A stretch of 64,000 bases of DNA from Globodera rostochiensis (Eukaryota; Nematoda; Chromadorea; Rhabditida; Heteroderidae): positions 1,266,001 to 1,330,000 of the forward strand of contig JAEVLN010000014.1 in assembly GCA_018350325.1 (NCBI GenBank), read 5' to 3'. Below, one piece after another: positions 27,424 through 39,300 of this stretch. Both the position numbers and the translations under genes were made by a program. Numbering within the stretch: position 1 is the stretch's first letter; the number at the start of each line of letters is the position of its first letter. The notes under the pieces were generated by a model that searched no databases, had not been told where the DNA came from, and saw only the letters and a program-made list of their open reading frames with translations.

Positions 27424-28369
27424 TCACAAAATAGTACCCTCCCCCCCTCCTCCGAATTTTTTCTGTTCCACGTGATATGAGAAGGTGTGGTTCACCCCAA
27501 ACACCAAAGCCTTGTCTAGTGGAATTCGAGTGGGGCGGCTGAAGCTAAAAGTTTAAAACAGAACAAAATCCCGGCGGTTTCAAAATGCTTAAAGCAATAA
27601 TTATAATTACTGTACACTACAGGGTTGTCGTCCTATATATTATTATTTTTTTGAGTCCCGTACCCCAAGTCACGTTTTAAAAAAATGGTCCCATGTTTGT
27701 AAACGGACAATATGTCTTCTGGGCACCTCCAATGCAAAGCCAGGCACCAAATGAAGACGACGATCATTAAAATGAGAAGCACAGCAATCACCGAACTCGC
27801 ACCGCCTTCCACACCGTTGTTTGTTTGGCTGTATCCGAAAACGTGGGGGTCGAAGGAAAGTTGGCAGCGATCACCATGGAAATTATGCACGCACCTTAAA
27901 GTGAAACCTTTTCGTTAATCAGGGGGGAAGGAGGTTCTTACGAAAGCTCTCCGTTCGGGGTTTTTGGGATTCCAACTTTTCCTAAGATCAGTCTGAACCC
28001 AATTATAGTAGTCCAATCGCAAGACTTTGTTTAATAGTAACTTCAACTCTCCAAGACCTACGATTGTCTTTAATATTTTATAAATCAAAAAAGGTTGAAG
28101 AGTTACTATTCCCCGGTCAGTGAAGAAAAGTCCCGTCCCACCGATGGTAACAGCGGTCTTCAATTTTAGTATCATTCATTGAAATGCTATCGCTGAGATG
28201 AACCAAATAGTTGAAGGGCACCAAGAAAAAGTAAGCATTACCGACAAAAAATTGAATTGTTCATAATCCGCTGGCCTTCGAACTCCACAACACATTTCCC
28301 TCCATGAAAACAATGAAATTTGTCGAGAGGTGGTGGGCACGGCCTGAGCCGAATGTTTAGGAGATGCAT
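27424..28369 (-). CDS. EGF-type transmembrane growth-factor ligand (LIN-3/EGF-like), 5' end not found
   Basis: Exon 28242-28369 and the exon starting at 27894 join in frame to make one complete EGF module with spacing C-x8-C-x5-C-x15-C-x-C-x8-C (CFHGGKC ... FCRCVHNFHGDRCQ). The phase-2 intron falls between the fourth and fifth cysteine, the position known from EGF-receptor ligand genes. A membrane segment (VIAVLLILMIVVFIWCLALH) follows about 20 residues later, then a short cytoplasmic tail. The tail either ends at 27633, or a donor (GGGTACGG) joins in frame to an exon at 27424-27539 (GRPTRIPLDKALVFGVNH...). A signal peptide was not found; the first visible exon begins with ATG directly after an acceptor, so upstream exons probably exist. 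The role as a ligand is inference from architecture. Confidence 0.68.
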
Positions 28370-29349
28370 CTAAAGTGTTAAAGCATAAAATAACCTTTAA
28401 ATAACTTTAATAATCACGCAGAACCAATATATTAAGTGGAGAGCTCGGTATTCAGAAAAATGTACTTTTAAAATGGTTGCTAATTTTTCGGAGCAGTTTT
28501 TTGAATTATTATTTTTAGCGTTGAGTCGGTACTGATGGCACCGTCAGCAAAATCCGAGTTCGATTTATTATGGAATTTTAGACAACTCAAAAATCGGACC
28601 AAGAGTGTACGGACAGTTCGGCAGAGGACGTTTCGGCAGTTAAGACAATTCGGCAGTGGACGTTTCGGCAGTTAAGACAATTCGGCAGTGGACGTTTCGG
28701 CAGTTAAGAGAATTCGGCAGAGAACGTTTCGGCAGTGTGGGTTCTTAAGGGTTTGCATAAATCCAAAGTAAAAAATAAAGGATAAGATATAAAATAATAA
28801 AGATTTTGCTCAGAATGGCAATTTTTTGAGCTGCTTGACTTCTGCGTGGAGGGGTCAGCGGTGCCGATTAGAATAGGGGTTGCAAGCCATAGAGGGGATC
28901 CTTTATTCTCTATATATGTTTTTTTTAAATTTCAACTGAACCAAAACCCAATTTGTTGGGTGAAGACATTTGAGTCCGACCAGTTGACTCTGGACATTTG
29001 AGTCTGGCTCAGTTTCCTGATTTTTCAATGGAAATTTTTTGTTTTTCATTGAAAAATTGACCGAATTTGGTTAGTTTAGCTCCTATTTTGATATTCGGGA
29101 TTTCGATTAAAACCGGGATAATCCCGAGCGATCCCGGCAACTCTCTCAAAATTCAAAACAATCGAATTTTCGTTTTGTAATTCTGAATCTTTATGAGACT
29201 TAAATCCTTAGTTTTTTAGCATCGACATCACTAGCAATTTGGTCCTAATTAAGATCACATCTGACTGACATATTATTTGGTAATATCCATTTGTGGTGTA
29301 AACAGTAATCAAATCGGAGTTTGATCTTTGGGTCATCGTCATCGTGATT
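28370..29349. other. Intergenic with tandem repeat
   Basis: Between the RMD-1-like 3' end and the EGF ligand. Contains the 32-bp tandem repeat at 28612-28735 and a GGTGCCGATTAG scrap near 28860 related to repeats at 25870. Missing 5' exons of the EGF-ligand gene may lie here but I cannot identify them. Confidence 0.5.
28612..28735. repeat. 32-bp tandem repeat, about four units
   Basis: The unit GACAATTCGGCAGTGGACGT followed by TTCGGCAGTTAA is repeated about four times with small changes at the ends. Each unit itself contains two TTCGGCAG words. There are no unique spacers, so it is not a CRISPR-like array. Confidence 0.9.
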
Positions 29350-30336
29350 CTATTTGCTGAGTTTCTTCACGAGTTGCTTTGCCTCCTTCAAGTACTCCGA
29401 TTCTTCCGCCACATTTTCATCTCCACATGAGTTCGCTGCCACTGCATTTTCCAAGTGGAGCAGCGCACTCTTCTTGTCGCCCTTCGCCAGATAGGCTTTG
29501 CCCAAAAACAACAAATTCTCAAGCCACTCAGGTTTGTGTTGAGTAACGTCGAGAAAGTCCTTAACGGGAGGATGGGAGCCGTTGTAAGTTAGGGGCGGGG
29601 CGAAGCATTTAATACGGCAATGGCCTCGTCGTAAGTGGCCTCGGGAGGAGTGCCGTAAAGAGTGGTCGCGGCCTTGCGTTCGAGCCAAGAGAGCCCGGCC
29701 ACCGAATAAGCGAAGCGTCCGCGCATATGCAAAAGCTGAAAACAACAGAAGAGCCATTGAATACATAATGCCATAATCTCAAAAGACTCCTTGTCCACCG
29801 TGGTATCCTCCGGTTTGATGCCCAACGCTTTGTTCAGCAAGTCCTTAAAACATTAGAGTAAGCCAGTGAATTGTCTCGTTGCATCCAAGACCTTAAAAAG
29901 GTTGCCCTGTTCAATTCTCTCCTTGGTCGCCAGAAAATCGGTGCGAGACCCGGTAACGGCAGCCATCCATTTGACAATATTGAATTCATCCTCGCGCATT
30001 TCATAGGCCGAGGTTGCATAACGATGGGCTAAAAAAGAATGTTCCACGTCGCAGAGGACGAAGGACCTTCATCAAGAAATTCCTTTTTCTTTGGATTTTT
30101 CGGCTCCAGCAATGACGCCATTTGGTGACACGCGCGCGCTAAAGTTTGTTTTTCGTATTTCCAAAGCCCTCTATTAATAAACGCACCCAATCGCCATAAG
30201 ACTTCGGGGTCCGATTCCATGTTCGCCTAAACAATGACATTTATCGTTTGAAAGGGCAGCGAACACAAACCTTCACCAGTTCGTCGTATGCCTCACCGTC
30301 TTTGCCCATCTCGTGCAGTCGGTCGATCTGATCCAA
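29350..30336 (-). CDS. Regulator of microtubule dynamics (RMD-1/RMDN)-like protein, 5' end uncertain
   Basis: TPR-like protein of the RMDN family; C. elegans RMD-1 associates with spindle microtubules. Blocks: [37 protein letters not shown], the region [20 protein letters not shown] (matching the family W-x-G-x-x-x-DFLxTKEKI), [35 protein letters not shown], and [20 protein letters not shown] before a lysine-rich C-terminus ([11 protein letters not shown]). The order follows helical repeats of the family. The exon ending at 30336 starts mid-protein, so one or more upstream exons are missing from this call; a candidate lies near 30390-30425. The last part and its 3' flank were copied to 26117-26264. 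Confidence 0.78.
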
Positions 30337-31653
30337 CTGAAAAGTGTACGACCATTTGCAACAATGAATTCCATACCCAAACTGACCAGCATTTAATACT
30401 TCTTTGGCAAAATTATTCACAATAAAAGATAAATTATTTTTGTTCCTACAATTACAGAAAATTTTTTAATTGGCCGAATTCAAATGTGAGGTGAAAATGA
30501 TGTACGCGAATTGTTTGCAAAAATGCGAAGATTCCATTAATCGCAAATTATAGAGCGGTAAAACTAATAAGAATTCGATAAATTAAATCGACTTCGCATG
30601 GTCTCTAAATGGCGGAAACAACTATGAAGCAAGTTATGAGCCCTAGATTTTGAGAAACCACCACATGTCAGGCATATCACATTAGACAGGGTCATCTGGT
30701 CAGCGTTATAGCCAAGTACGTAACGGATTTGCGAAACAATACAGCATTTTAAGCGATTTTTAAGGTTTTTTTTTTTGCATTTCAAATATTTGAACACACA
30801 ATGCCAAGTCGTGTTTTTTGTTAAAATTCAAAATTTTCAAGCCTTCCGGCAAAATGGTTACCTATTTCCAAGTATGTACCTCGATTTTGTTTTTTGATGC
30901 AAGACCTCCGCCAGGGTAGCAACCATCGATTTACGCGGATTTTTCTCACACCTGTTTTTGCTTTGAACTTATTTTGGTATATATTTTTACCTACATTTAG
31001 CTGCTTATTTTGAGATTTTTCGATCACTAAATCCCGACTCTAATACCAATCAGACTCAAAATGAATAATGTTATGCTATCCGAAACTGCGTTGCGAAGCC
31101 TTTAACCAGGGTCCACATTTTTACATATTCCGAGACGAAGCGTGAACATCGCGCAGCGAAATTGTAAAATGCATTTAACAAATGAAACAATGAAAAATTG
31201 GGCCACTTTTTCGCCACTCCGCTTGACCCGTTGACGTCCCTTGCGACCTCGACGGAGCGGTGGAGGAGTCGAAGAATTGTTTGTGCTGTTGTAAAATCAA
31301 TTAAAAGACACCAAATTTGGCGACCAACCATCTTCTCTCTCCATACCGCCACACCCTTTTCGCCTCTGAGTTTCCATTTTACAAGTTTTTGTTTTCCCTA
31401 CTTGTGACATGGAGGTTGTAGAAACAAATGGATGATCGCAAACGTAGGATGGATCCAAAAAAAGCTCAAGGACAACTTTCCCCGACCAGCAAAAATTAAT
31501 GACCCATAGAAGAAAACAAATAGTATGTCTTATTCAAGAAAATATTCCATTAAGACGCACAAATTCTAATTTGCATCAACTGACACGTTAATATGAACAT
31601 TCGATTTCCCTTTGCCAATTCTTTCCAGTTAAAGGAAAACTTATTTTTTGTAA
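30337..31653. other. Head-to-head intergenic region
   Basis: Between the RMD-1-like gene (-) and the BPHL gene (+). It probably holds both promoters and the missing first exon of the former. Open frames at 31071-31407 on both strands have no recognisable similarity. A TTTCCAG acceptor at 31622-31628 precedes the BPHL start. Confidence 0.5.
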
Positions 31654-33616
31654 ATGACCGCCGAAAGTGAATTGAATTCCAGACAACACAAGATAGCTGG
31701 AGTGGACAACAACAACAGCAAGGAAGCAAGAGGAGAAGAAGAAGTAAAGGAGCCCATTGTGGAAGCAAAAGAGAAAATAATTGACTCTGACATTGGATAT
31801 TGTCGTTATGGGAGGGGACCAATCAACTTTCTGTTTATTTGTGGCGGCGTCGGTTCGTTATTGGGCAAATTTTTGTGCAAAAACATCCTCCTTTTTTTTG
31901 TTGACAGGTTGCTACAAAAAAGACTATCCGGAATGTGTTTTACGCGCTTTTGACCCAAATGTTGTCACTATTATTTGCATTGACCCGCCCGGCTATGGCA
32001 CCAGTCGCCCGCCCGATCGCAAACAGGAGGTCAGCCGCTGCAAGAAGGACGCACAATACTGTCTGAAGCTGATGGAGGTCGGAATCTGCCTGTTTTGATG
32101 TGTACTAACTATACTGTGCCTTTATTTAGCTTTTTAGCAATTAAAAAACCCAAACTTTATCTTTTTTGTACAACGTTTAGGCTCTCAATTTAACTCCTTT
32201 TGTGGTGTTGGGATGGAGCGAAGGCGGCAGGACATCAATACACGTGGCTGGGCAGGGCAAGACTTTGGTTAGCCAAATGGTTTTGCTCTCTTCCGGCACT
32301 CAGGTGGATATGCGGGGCGACATGGCTTTCAAAGGTGGTCGTCGTCGTTTTATTGGAGACAACATTTAAGAGAGCCTCGGACCTCACCGGTGTTGAAGTG
32401 GGGGGTGGGGGGAGGGGAGGGGGGGATTCGTTGAATATGTAATGACCATTCCGGTATTTGTAAGGGCTGGTTCGGGATGGGGTTCCTTCCCGAGATCGGT
32501 GGGGGGTCCGGGTCTCTCTGCCTTGCCCGTCCCTTCAACAGTCATACCACCTGTCCCGCAAATCCATTCGACACATTCACGTCCATCTGTCTTCGAAAGT
32601 TTATTAGTCCCAAAATGTTGAGTCAAGAAATGAATGGCATACGGTAAAGAACATGGGGAACAATCCGAACGCCGCAGGCCCGGCCCACTCACTCGCCAAA
32701 TCCTCACCCTTCGGCATTTATAAGTTGGGCCAATGCCTGGGGCGGGTACAATTGTGTGGGGAGAAAGAGGTGGTATCCTCGGTCATCCATCAAATTCGTC
32801 CGTCGGTCCATTTTGATACATTACAAATATTTTGATCCCATACAAAGGAATTTTTCAGCGTTAATTTAAAGTCACATTTTAATGAGTTTCTTTGTAGGAA
32901 TGCGCAACACCGACCAATGGCTGCCAGCTGCGAAGGCCCCCTATTTGGAGCACTATTCCGAAGGCTTTTTCAAAGAGCAATGGGCTGGGTTGTGCGACGT
33001 TGTTTCGAGGTGTTTGAATGATTCAATCGCTGGATTTTTAGTCTTTAACACTGTTTTCCCATTTTTTTTATACCTTTTTTAAATTTGTTGGGGTTTTAGC
33101 AACTGAAATTCTGTCCCTATTAAACACAGAACGAGTCTAAAATTTTGATTTTAAATCGCAGAGTGTACAATGATCTCGGTGGACGCTTTCCGTGCGACCA
33201 AGTGCTGAGCACTCTGAAAATCCCTGTTCTGATCGTCCATGGCTACATGGACCGATTCGTACTAGACCCGAGCCTGATGAGCAAGAAATTAGAAAAGGCC
33301 AGGTCCTTAAAAACATTGGGTTTTTAGTTTGTAAAAATTGAAATAAAGTAAATACAGTATACGAACTTGATAGACAATAAGCGATTTTGGGCCATAAATC
33401 AGGAGATCTGGTGTTTTTGTCTAAGACGATCGTTGGGGGCATTTAATTCCATGACTATGTCTCTGTTGAACTGCTGTAGCCAGTAGTCGCTAATTATTTA
33501 GGGTCGAAGTGCATGCACAGGGAGGCCACGACCTTCACATCAAGTATCCGCGTTGGTTTGCTTCCAAAGTGACGAACTTTGCGAATGAATCGAAGACAAA
33601 CGGAGTGACAAAATGA
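31654..33616 (+). CDS. BPHL-type alpha/beta hydrolase (valacyclovir hydrolase-like)
   Basis: Serine hydrolase of the biphenyl-hydrolase-like family, usually mitochondrial and active on amino-acid esters and homocysteine thiolactone. Exons: 31654-~31859, 31911-32076, 32181-32334, 32898-33009, 33162-33302, 33502-33616. Motifs in order: FLFICGGVGCYKKDYPECVL, IDPPGYGTSRPPDR, the nucleophile elbow GWSEGG, DQWLPAAKAPYLEHYSEGFF, YNDLGGRFPCDQVLSTLKIP, VLIVHGYMDRFV (acid), and AQGGHDLHIKYPRWFASKV (catalytic His). The triad is therefore complete. The first ~40 residues are Glu/Lys-rich and lack an obvious mitochondrial presequence. The intron 32335-32897 is unusually long for the gene and G-rich. Confidence 0.9.
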
Positions 33617-34092
33617 TCAATTAATGGACAATGGACAATGAGTAAACAAATAATTTCATCGATTGTTGTGTGAATTTAAATTTTTCTGTCGTCACTATGT
33701 GATCATTTTGTTTTCAAACACTGCCACAAGCACACAATAATAACTAACTTTTCATAATCGGCGAGAGGTTTGGGTCTCTGAGTCTTCGCATCCCTGTGAA
33801 AAATTTTCCAGTAAATACGAAGGGGTCAAAGCGAACAAAACAGAAATTGAGATAGGAGTCCACAAGAACACAAAAAGCTTTCTTGAACAAAAAAGTGCGT
33901 TTTTTGATCTGCCCAAAAATCTGCCATTTAAAAACCGGACACGGACTTCACTTTATTTAATATAATTTACAATTAAAAATTTTTACAACATTTAAATGCA
34001 ATTATCATCGGTGCCATCAAAAAAAGTAAACGGAATTCCTTCACATTCAACCGGCCCAAACACCGACTAGAACCAAAACACAGCCAGAAACA
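33617..34092. other. Tail-to-tail intergenic region
   Basis: Between BPHL (+) and the unidentified gene (-). AT-rich, no coding signal seen. Confidence 0.6.
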
Positions 34093-35778
34093 TCACTTCA
34101 GGAACGAGTTGAAGTCTAATGAGCCGCTGACTCCACTCTGATCAGCACGGGAAGCGCTACCGAAAAAGTCGAAAAACGCCTGCGACTCGGCATTGTAAGA
34201 AATGTGCGGGTCGAACTCGGTCGAGCCGCTGACGCCACTTTGATCAACACCGGAAACGCTTTCGAAGAAGTCGCAGAGCGTCTGCGGGTTGCCATCGTCA
34301 AAGATGCGCGGAATGGAAGTGCGTTGGGTGGACTTGGTAGATGTGAGTTGGGAAGCACAATGGAACAGGAAATCCTGAAAAAGCTTGCGTTCAAATGACA
34401 TGGGCGTACCAGGGACCGGATACCAAAAAAAGTCCGGAAATCCGGTACATCTCTAACAAATTCGGTCTTAAAATCGTTTAAGGACTCCAATTAATATTGC
34501 CCACATCAACAATGTCCGCTGTCGGTGACTCGTCCAGCGTGGAGACTTCTCTCGACCGGTCATGGTAAAAGTCCTTCTCTCCCTCTGACGTGTGAAAAAG
34601 ACAAACCGTCTGGTCCTTGAGTGATTTGAACGGATTCTGAAAAGAAAAGTCTGATCGTCAACTCGGATTTAAATAGCTCACCAAATCGAGGGACGGTGCG
34701 ATGCCAGAACATTCGCCGTCCGTGACAGCCCCACCATTCATCGCCTGACGCTCTTGAGCCGCCAAAAGTGCTCTCTTTGCCATAGTAAAGGTGGCATCAA
34801 CGAGTGTTTGGGGTTCATTGTTTCTGAAAAGTGAAATAATAAAAATTCTCCAATTCCGACGATTCCCAAAAGATAATCAAAGCCTGCCCATTTGGAATAG
34901 ACGGTGATTCTCAACGAATCCAGGCAGTTCAACTGTCCTACTTGAGTGTTATGGAAGGGAAGGAGTCCATCAGGCGGTCCGCGATGCGATCCAACGGACA
35001 TTTGGTGGGGAACGCCGACTTCACTGGCTGTGACTCCGGTAAATGACTACGCTGTTGGATTTGGATGGGAGTGCGCTGTTGAGCACCAGGATTGAGCAGC
35101 ATAGCGATTCGCTAAAATTGAAAGCGATGAAATGCTCTCACAAAACTTCCGCTGACCTCCTCGGCGTCCATTCCCGGCGCGGCGTTCTCACTGTCCTTCA
35201 CCGGACACGCCTTCAGCAACGCGTCACGAACTGCTATGAAAGTTGGATCCCTTCCTAAACCCATCGGCCTTTCTGGTGGACGAAACGAAGACGCCAAAAT
35301 AACGGGAGGCTGAAAAGTTTTCGTTCGCTTGAATTTGCGTAGTTAAACAATGCCCGATGTGTTTCCCCCCTTTAACCACCTTATTCAGCTCAATTTCTGG
35401 ACAAAATTTCTTCCGACGTTGCCGATCCACCTCGTCCTCTTGCTCGTCGAAGCTGTCCTCAACCACACTCACATCCGACATCATCTCTCGCAGTTTTCGC
35501 TTCTGCTGTGGCTGTTTTTCTTCAGGACGACGAAAGCGCACCGCAGCCGCGCCATAGTCCAACAGTTTGTTGATGTCGCGATTGACCTTAAAGACAAAAA
35601 GTATTAAGCACAGTTAAAAAAGGTTTAAATGTGTAAAATCATTTTCCAAAAATGTCGTTTTTTATTTTAAAGAAACGGTAAAACGGACCGCCTTCTGCAC
35701 GGGCTCCGTTATGCTCCGGAGAACCGGCTTAGAATATTTTGCGTGGTCGAACATCCCCATCCGTTTTCGAGTTCCCAT
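34093..35778 (-). CDS. Unidentified multi-exon protein with a C-terminal 22-residue repeat
   Basis: Begins MGTRKRMGMFDHAKYSKPVL at 35778, preceded by a plausible leader. The second exon joins in frame (VNRDINKLLDYGAAAVRFRR) and continues into an acidic-basic stretch (DSFDEQEDEVDRQRRKKF). Later exons carry PMGLGRDPTFIAVRDALLKA, TLVDATFTMAKRALLAAQER and an Asp/Ser-rich part. The C-terminal exon (34093-~34400) has two copies of a motif: CDFFESVSGVDQSGVSGSTE and FDFFGSASRADQSGVSGSLD, about 27 residues apart. There is no membrane segment or signal peptide. I do not recognise the family; the composition suggests a nuclear or regulatory protein, which is only a guess. Middle exon borders are approximate. 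Confidence 0.6.
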
Positions 35779-36355
35779 TGTAATAGCTCAATAAAATGGA
35801 TATAATACACATGAATAATTCGGTGACAAGCAAATCGGCGGAAGGAGTAAAAGAAAAGTATGACAAAAATCAGAATGAACAAGCAAAAACCATGCTATTT
35901 TTTGTCCGGTTTTTGTATTTTCCTTTTCATATTCTCAAAATTTAAGTCGGGTCTGTTTGTGTCCCGCCTCCCCCCCCCCCTGTTTTGACCCCGGAGTCAT
36001 TTGGGGCGTCCGCTTTTTGCATTTTATTAACGTTTGGGTAGAGTGCACTATCTTGCTTTTTCTCTAACCGTTATGGGCAGAACGCCAAAAAAGGAAAAGT
36101 GCTAATTTGTAAGTTGTAAACCTTCGGGTTTTCTTCGTTTGGATTTTTTCTGATTTGCGACTTTTGCTGGTTGGGTCCTAGGTCATTAGGCCTAAGCCTC
36201 AGCTCCTCGTCGAGCTGTGCCTTGTTTATGTTTCCGATTGTAGTAATTGTCTGTGATGCATTGAACAAAACGACATATTTTATTCTGAGGACTGGCAACA
36301 CCTTTTACATTTGAAACGAAATCACATCTCAGCCCATCAAATGGTCGATTGAAAT
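35779..36355. other. Intergenic, no gene seen
   Basis: Between the XRN2 stop and the unidentified gene start, both on the minus strand. It has a C-run near 35970-35980 and AT-rich flanks. Confidence 0.55.
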
Positions 36356-39300
36356 CTATTTCCTATTGTAATTTCTTGTCTCGTTTCTGTCCTGTTGACG
36401 ATGTCGTGGTTGCGCGATTAATGGTGGAGGCTGTCCGTACGGAACGGCATGCGGATGCATTTGTGGCGGTGGGTGATTGATCCAATTTTGGGGTGGTGGC
36501 ATCGGCGGTGGAGGCGGCGGTGGCATTGCCATCTGGCCGAAGGAAAACAATGGAACCGGTAGCTGTTGTTGCTGTGCTGTGCTGTTGAAGTACATCGACT
36601 GTTGTTGCCATTGCTGTGGTGCGTTATGATGAGTATAGCCCGAATGGCGTTGCTGCTGCTGTGCGCTTGGGCTAATATGCCATGGAAGTGTCTGCGTGGG
36701 TGGCGGCGTCGTTTGCACTGCGAAGAGCGATGCTGGACAGCTGCGACGGTTGTCGTTTATGTGATGGTTGAGTGTCCGATGGCCCGTCATGGACAGATTC
36801 GCACGAGGAATGTCCCGGCTGAAAAACGAGGGGCGGAGGTCTTGGGAAAGAAACGAAGAAAGCTGATTTCCCACCTGAATCCAATTTGGGGTTGGAATGG
36901 TCTTCTATGGTCCCAATCCTGCGGTTTGAGCACTCGAGGCAACTCCTTGATGCCGTCCAGTCTGTTTGCTTTGAAGATGAAGTGCAGTGGGAACTGAGGA
37001 TCAAGAAATTCCACCTGAACAAATGAGACATTTATCCAACAAAACTTTTGCGAAATAACGAAAACGACTGACCATAACGCAGGCGTTTTTCTAAAATAGA
37101 GGAAAATAATGAAACTTTTTCAACAATTAATTCACAAATATTCACATTTATATCGCCAAATTCCAGCGAATTTCTGAACAGCGATCGATGTGTTTCACCG
37201 TACTCCAATGCGTCCACGTCGTGTGATATCTGGCCGGACATTCCGTATGCTTTGACTGCATCAATGTGCACCCATTTCTTCTCCTCCACACCGGTTATAC
37301 TGCTCGTGCCTGTACAGAAAAGAAATTCCACGAAGCTTACATTTTAGAAAAAAAAAGCGTTCCGAAAAGGAAATTTGAATCGAATTGGATTAAAATATGC
37401 AAATCTTTAAACGACTGAGGAAAAAAAGAAAGATGTGTCTGTTCCCCGTTCTGGTTCACAAAATCCTTTGGAGTTAGTTATGCCGATAAAATGAAGATTT
37501 TTTTTTCATTCAAAAGAGTTTAATTTTACTTTTAGTTGTAGAACATACATAACTCACCGTTTTCCGATTTGTCGACAATTGTTTCGTCGATTTGTTGTTT
37601 CGTCTCTCCATTCCCCTCTCCGTCAGCGGCCTCAACACTTTCCATTTCGGTGGCGGGGGTCGCCTTTGTCTCCTCCTCTTGTTTTAAACGCGAGCCTTCG
37701 GAGTGAACTTCGTGGACCAGCGAGAACAGTGTGTGTTTTGCGCCAATAAAAAGTCGGTCAGGCCCTGTCGTATTCCTCGCTATTTCTTCAGACGAAAGTG
37801 AGTCGTACACCGAAAACATTTTGAATTTTGGTTTAAGTGTTGAAAATCTTTCTTCTCACTGAGTTAAGCGCATCCAAAAGACGCTTCTCCTCCACAAATG
37901 GCAACAGTGCAACGCCCTGCCAGGCATATTTCTTCCCGTTCAAATCAATTTCGAAATTTTCCGGGTAAAAATCGATTATCGGAGAATTCGAATCGGTCAT
38001 TAGCCAACGCCATCCCTCGGGAATGTGAGCTCTAAGATAATAACGAATGTTTTCTGAAAGTCAACGCCAGATAAAACACCTGCTAGCAGCTGGGAAGACG
38101 CCCATCAATTGCTCCAGTGGGTTGAATGGCCTCGTGGGAGTGTTAAAATCGGGTTCGAAATCACCAATAAGTTCGAAGTCGGAGGCGAACGGTGCGTAGT
38201 GGTAGGGAAAAAACCATTTCCAGCTGGCACAGCCCTAAAAATACAAAAAAAACATTGTTGAGGGTGATCTAATAGAGATAAGCCAAAAATAGAGACCAAC
38301 TCAGTCGCCGCTAACCATCGACGTAGTGAGAAATAAACCCGGAGGAGCAGAATTTCAACAATTTTTTCCTCCGAGGGCCACACCGGGTACCGCGGGGCTA
38401 ATTTGTAAGCGTGCGGTTCGGTTCAATATCACGCCTCAAGCGCCAAGGGCATACTCAGAGATTTTTTTCAAGAGGGGGGGGGGGCTGATTCAAAAAAATA
38501 TATTCCTTTAGGGGTGCATTTTTTTTTTGCTTTTATTGCATTCAGGAAGTTTTACTATTACGGAGATCTGCCGACCCCCCCCCTCACTTTTCATGTCACG
38601 GCGCCTATTTCATCCCCCGCCCTAATGACCTGGTAGTAATAGCGCAGCACCCAACAGAGTCCCTCTACGTAGGCACATGAAACCTTCTTGCGAAACTCCA
38701 AGTCAGTCTCCGACACGTTGAACTTGGCTTGGTAGTATCTGTCCTTCCATCCGCTCTCCCACAAGCGAATTTCGTCGTGTGCCTCCTCCTCGTCAGAATC
38801 GTTGGCCAATGCCTCAACCGCCCCTTTGGCCAAAGACACTGGCTTCCCGGACGGAGTTTCGATTTTGATGGTCCGCTTTTCAGTCGACTCGGCGTAGCCG
38901 CTCGAAATGTCCCCTTCTCCTCCGTCCTTGAACGTCTAAAAAATGGTGAATTAATGTCCATATACGCCAAGTCCAGTGCACGTAGCCACGTTTTTTTTTT
39001 CTGGGGGGGGGAGGGCAAAAAGTCGATTCTTAGGGATGTGTTTTTCCGTTTTTAATGCATTTATTTTTGTGAATTAGTTAAAAAATTGGTCAAAAATTTG
39101 TAAAAGTGCAAAACAATAGGGTCCCCCCTATGGTTTTTTTCTGAAATTCATGGGGGCATGCCCCCCCCCCTGCCACGTGCATGGCCAAGTCAAAATAAAA
39201 ATGTTCACTTTCGCCGGAGGCGCTCCGTTCGGACTTTGGCTCGGAGAATTCTGAGCCAATTTCCGCTTGCGGTCGCCTTCCGTCTGACTCTGTCGGTGAA

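Noticed and set aside
28612..28735. CRISPR-like array
   Set aside because: Units follow each other directly without unique spacers and the genome is eukaryotic.
30564..31407. Several open frames of 60-93 codons on both strands between RMD-1-like and BPHL genes
   Set aside because: No recognisable motifs, no consistent exon chain.
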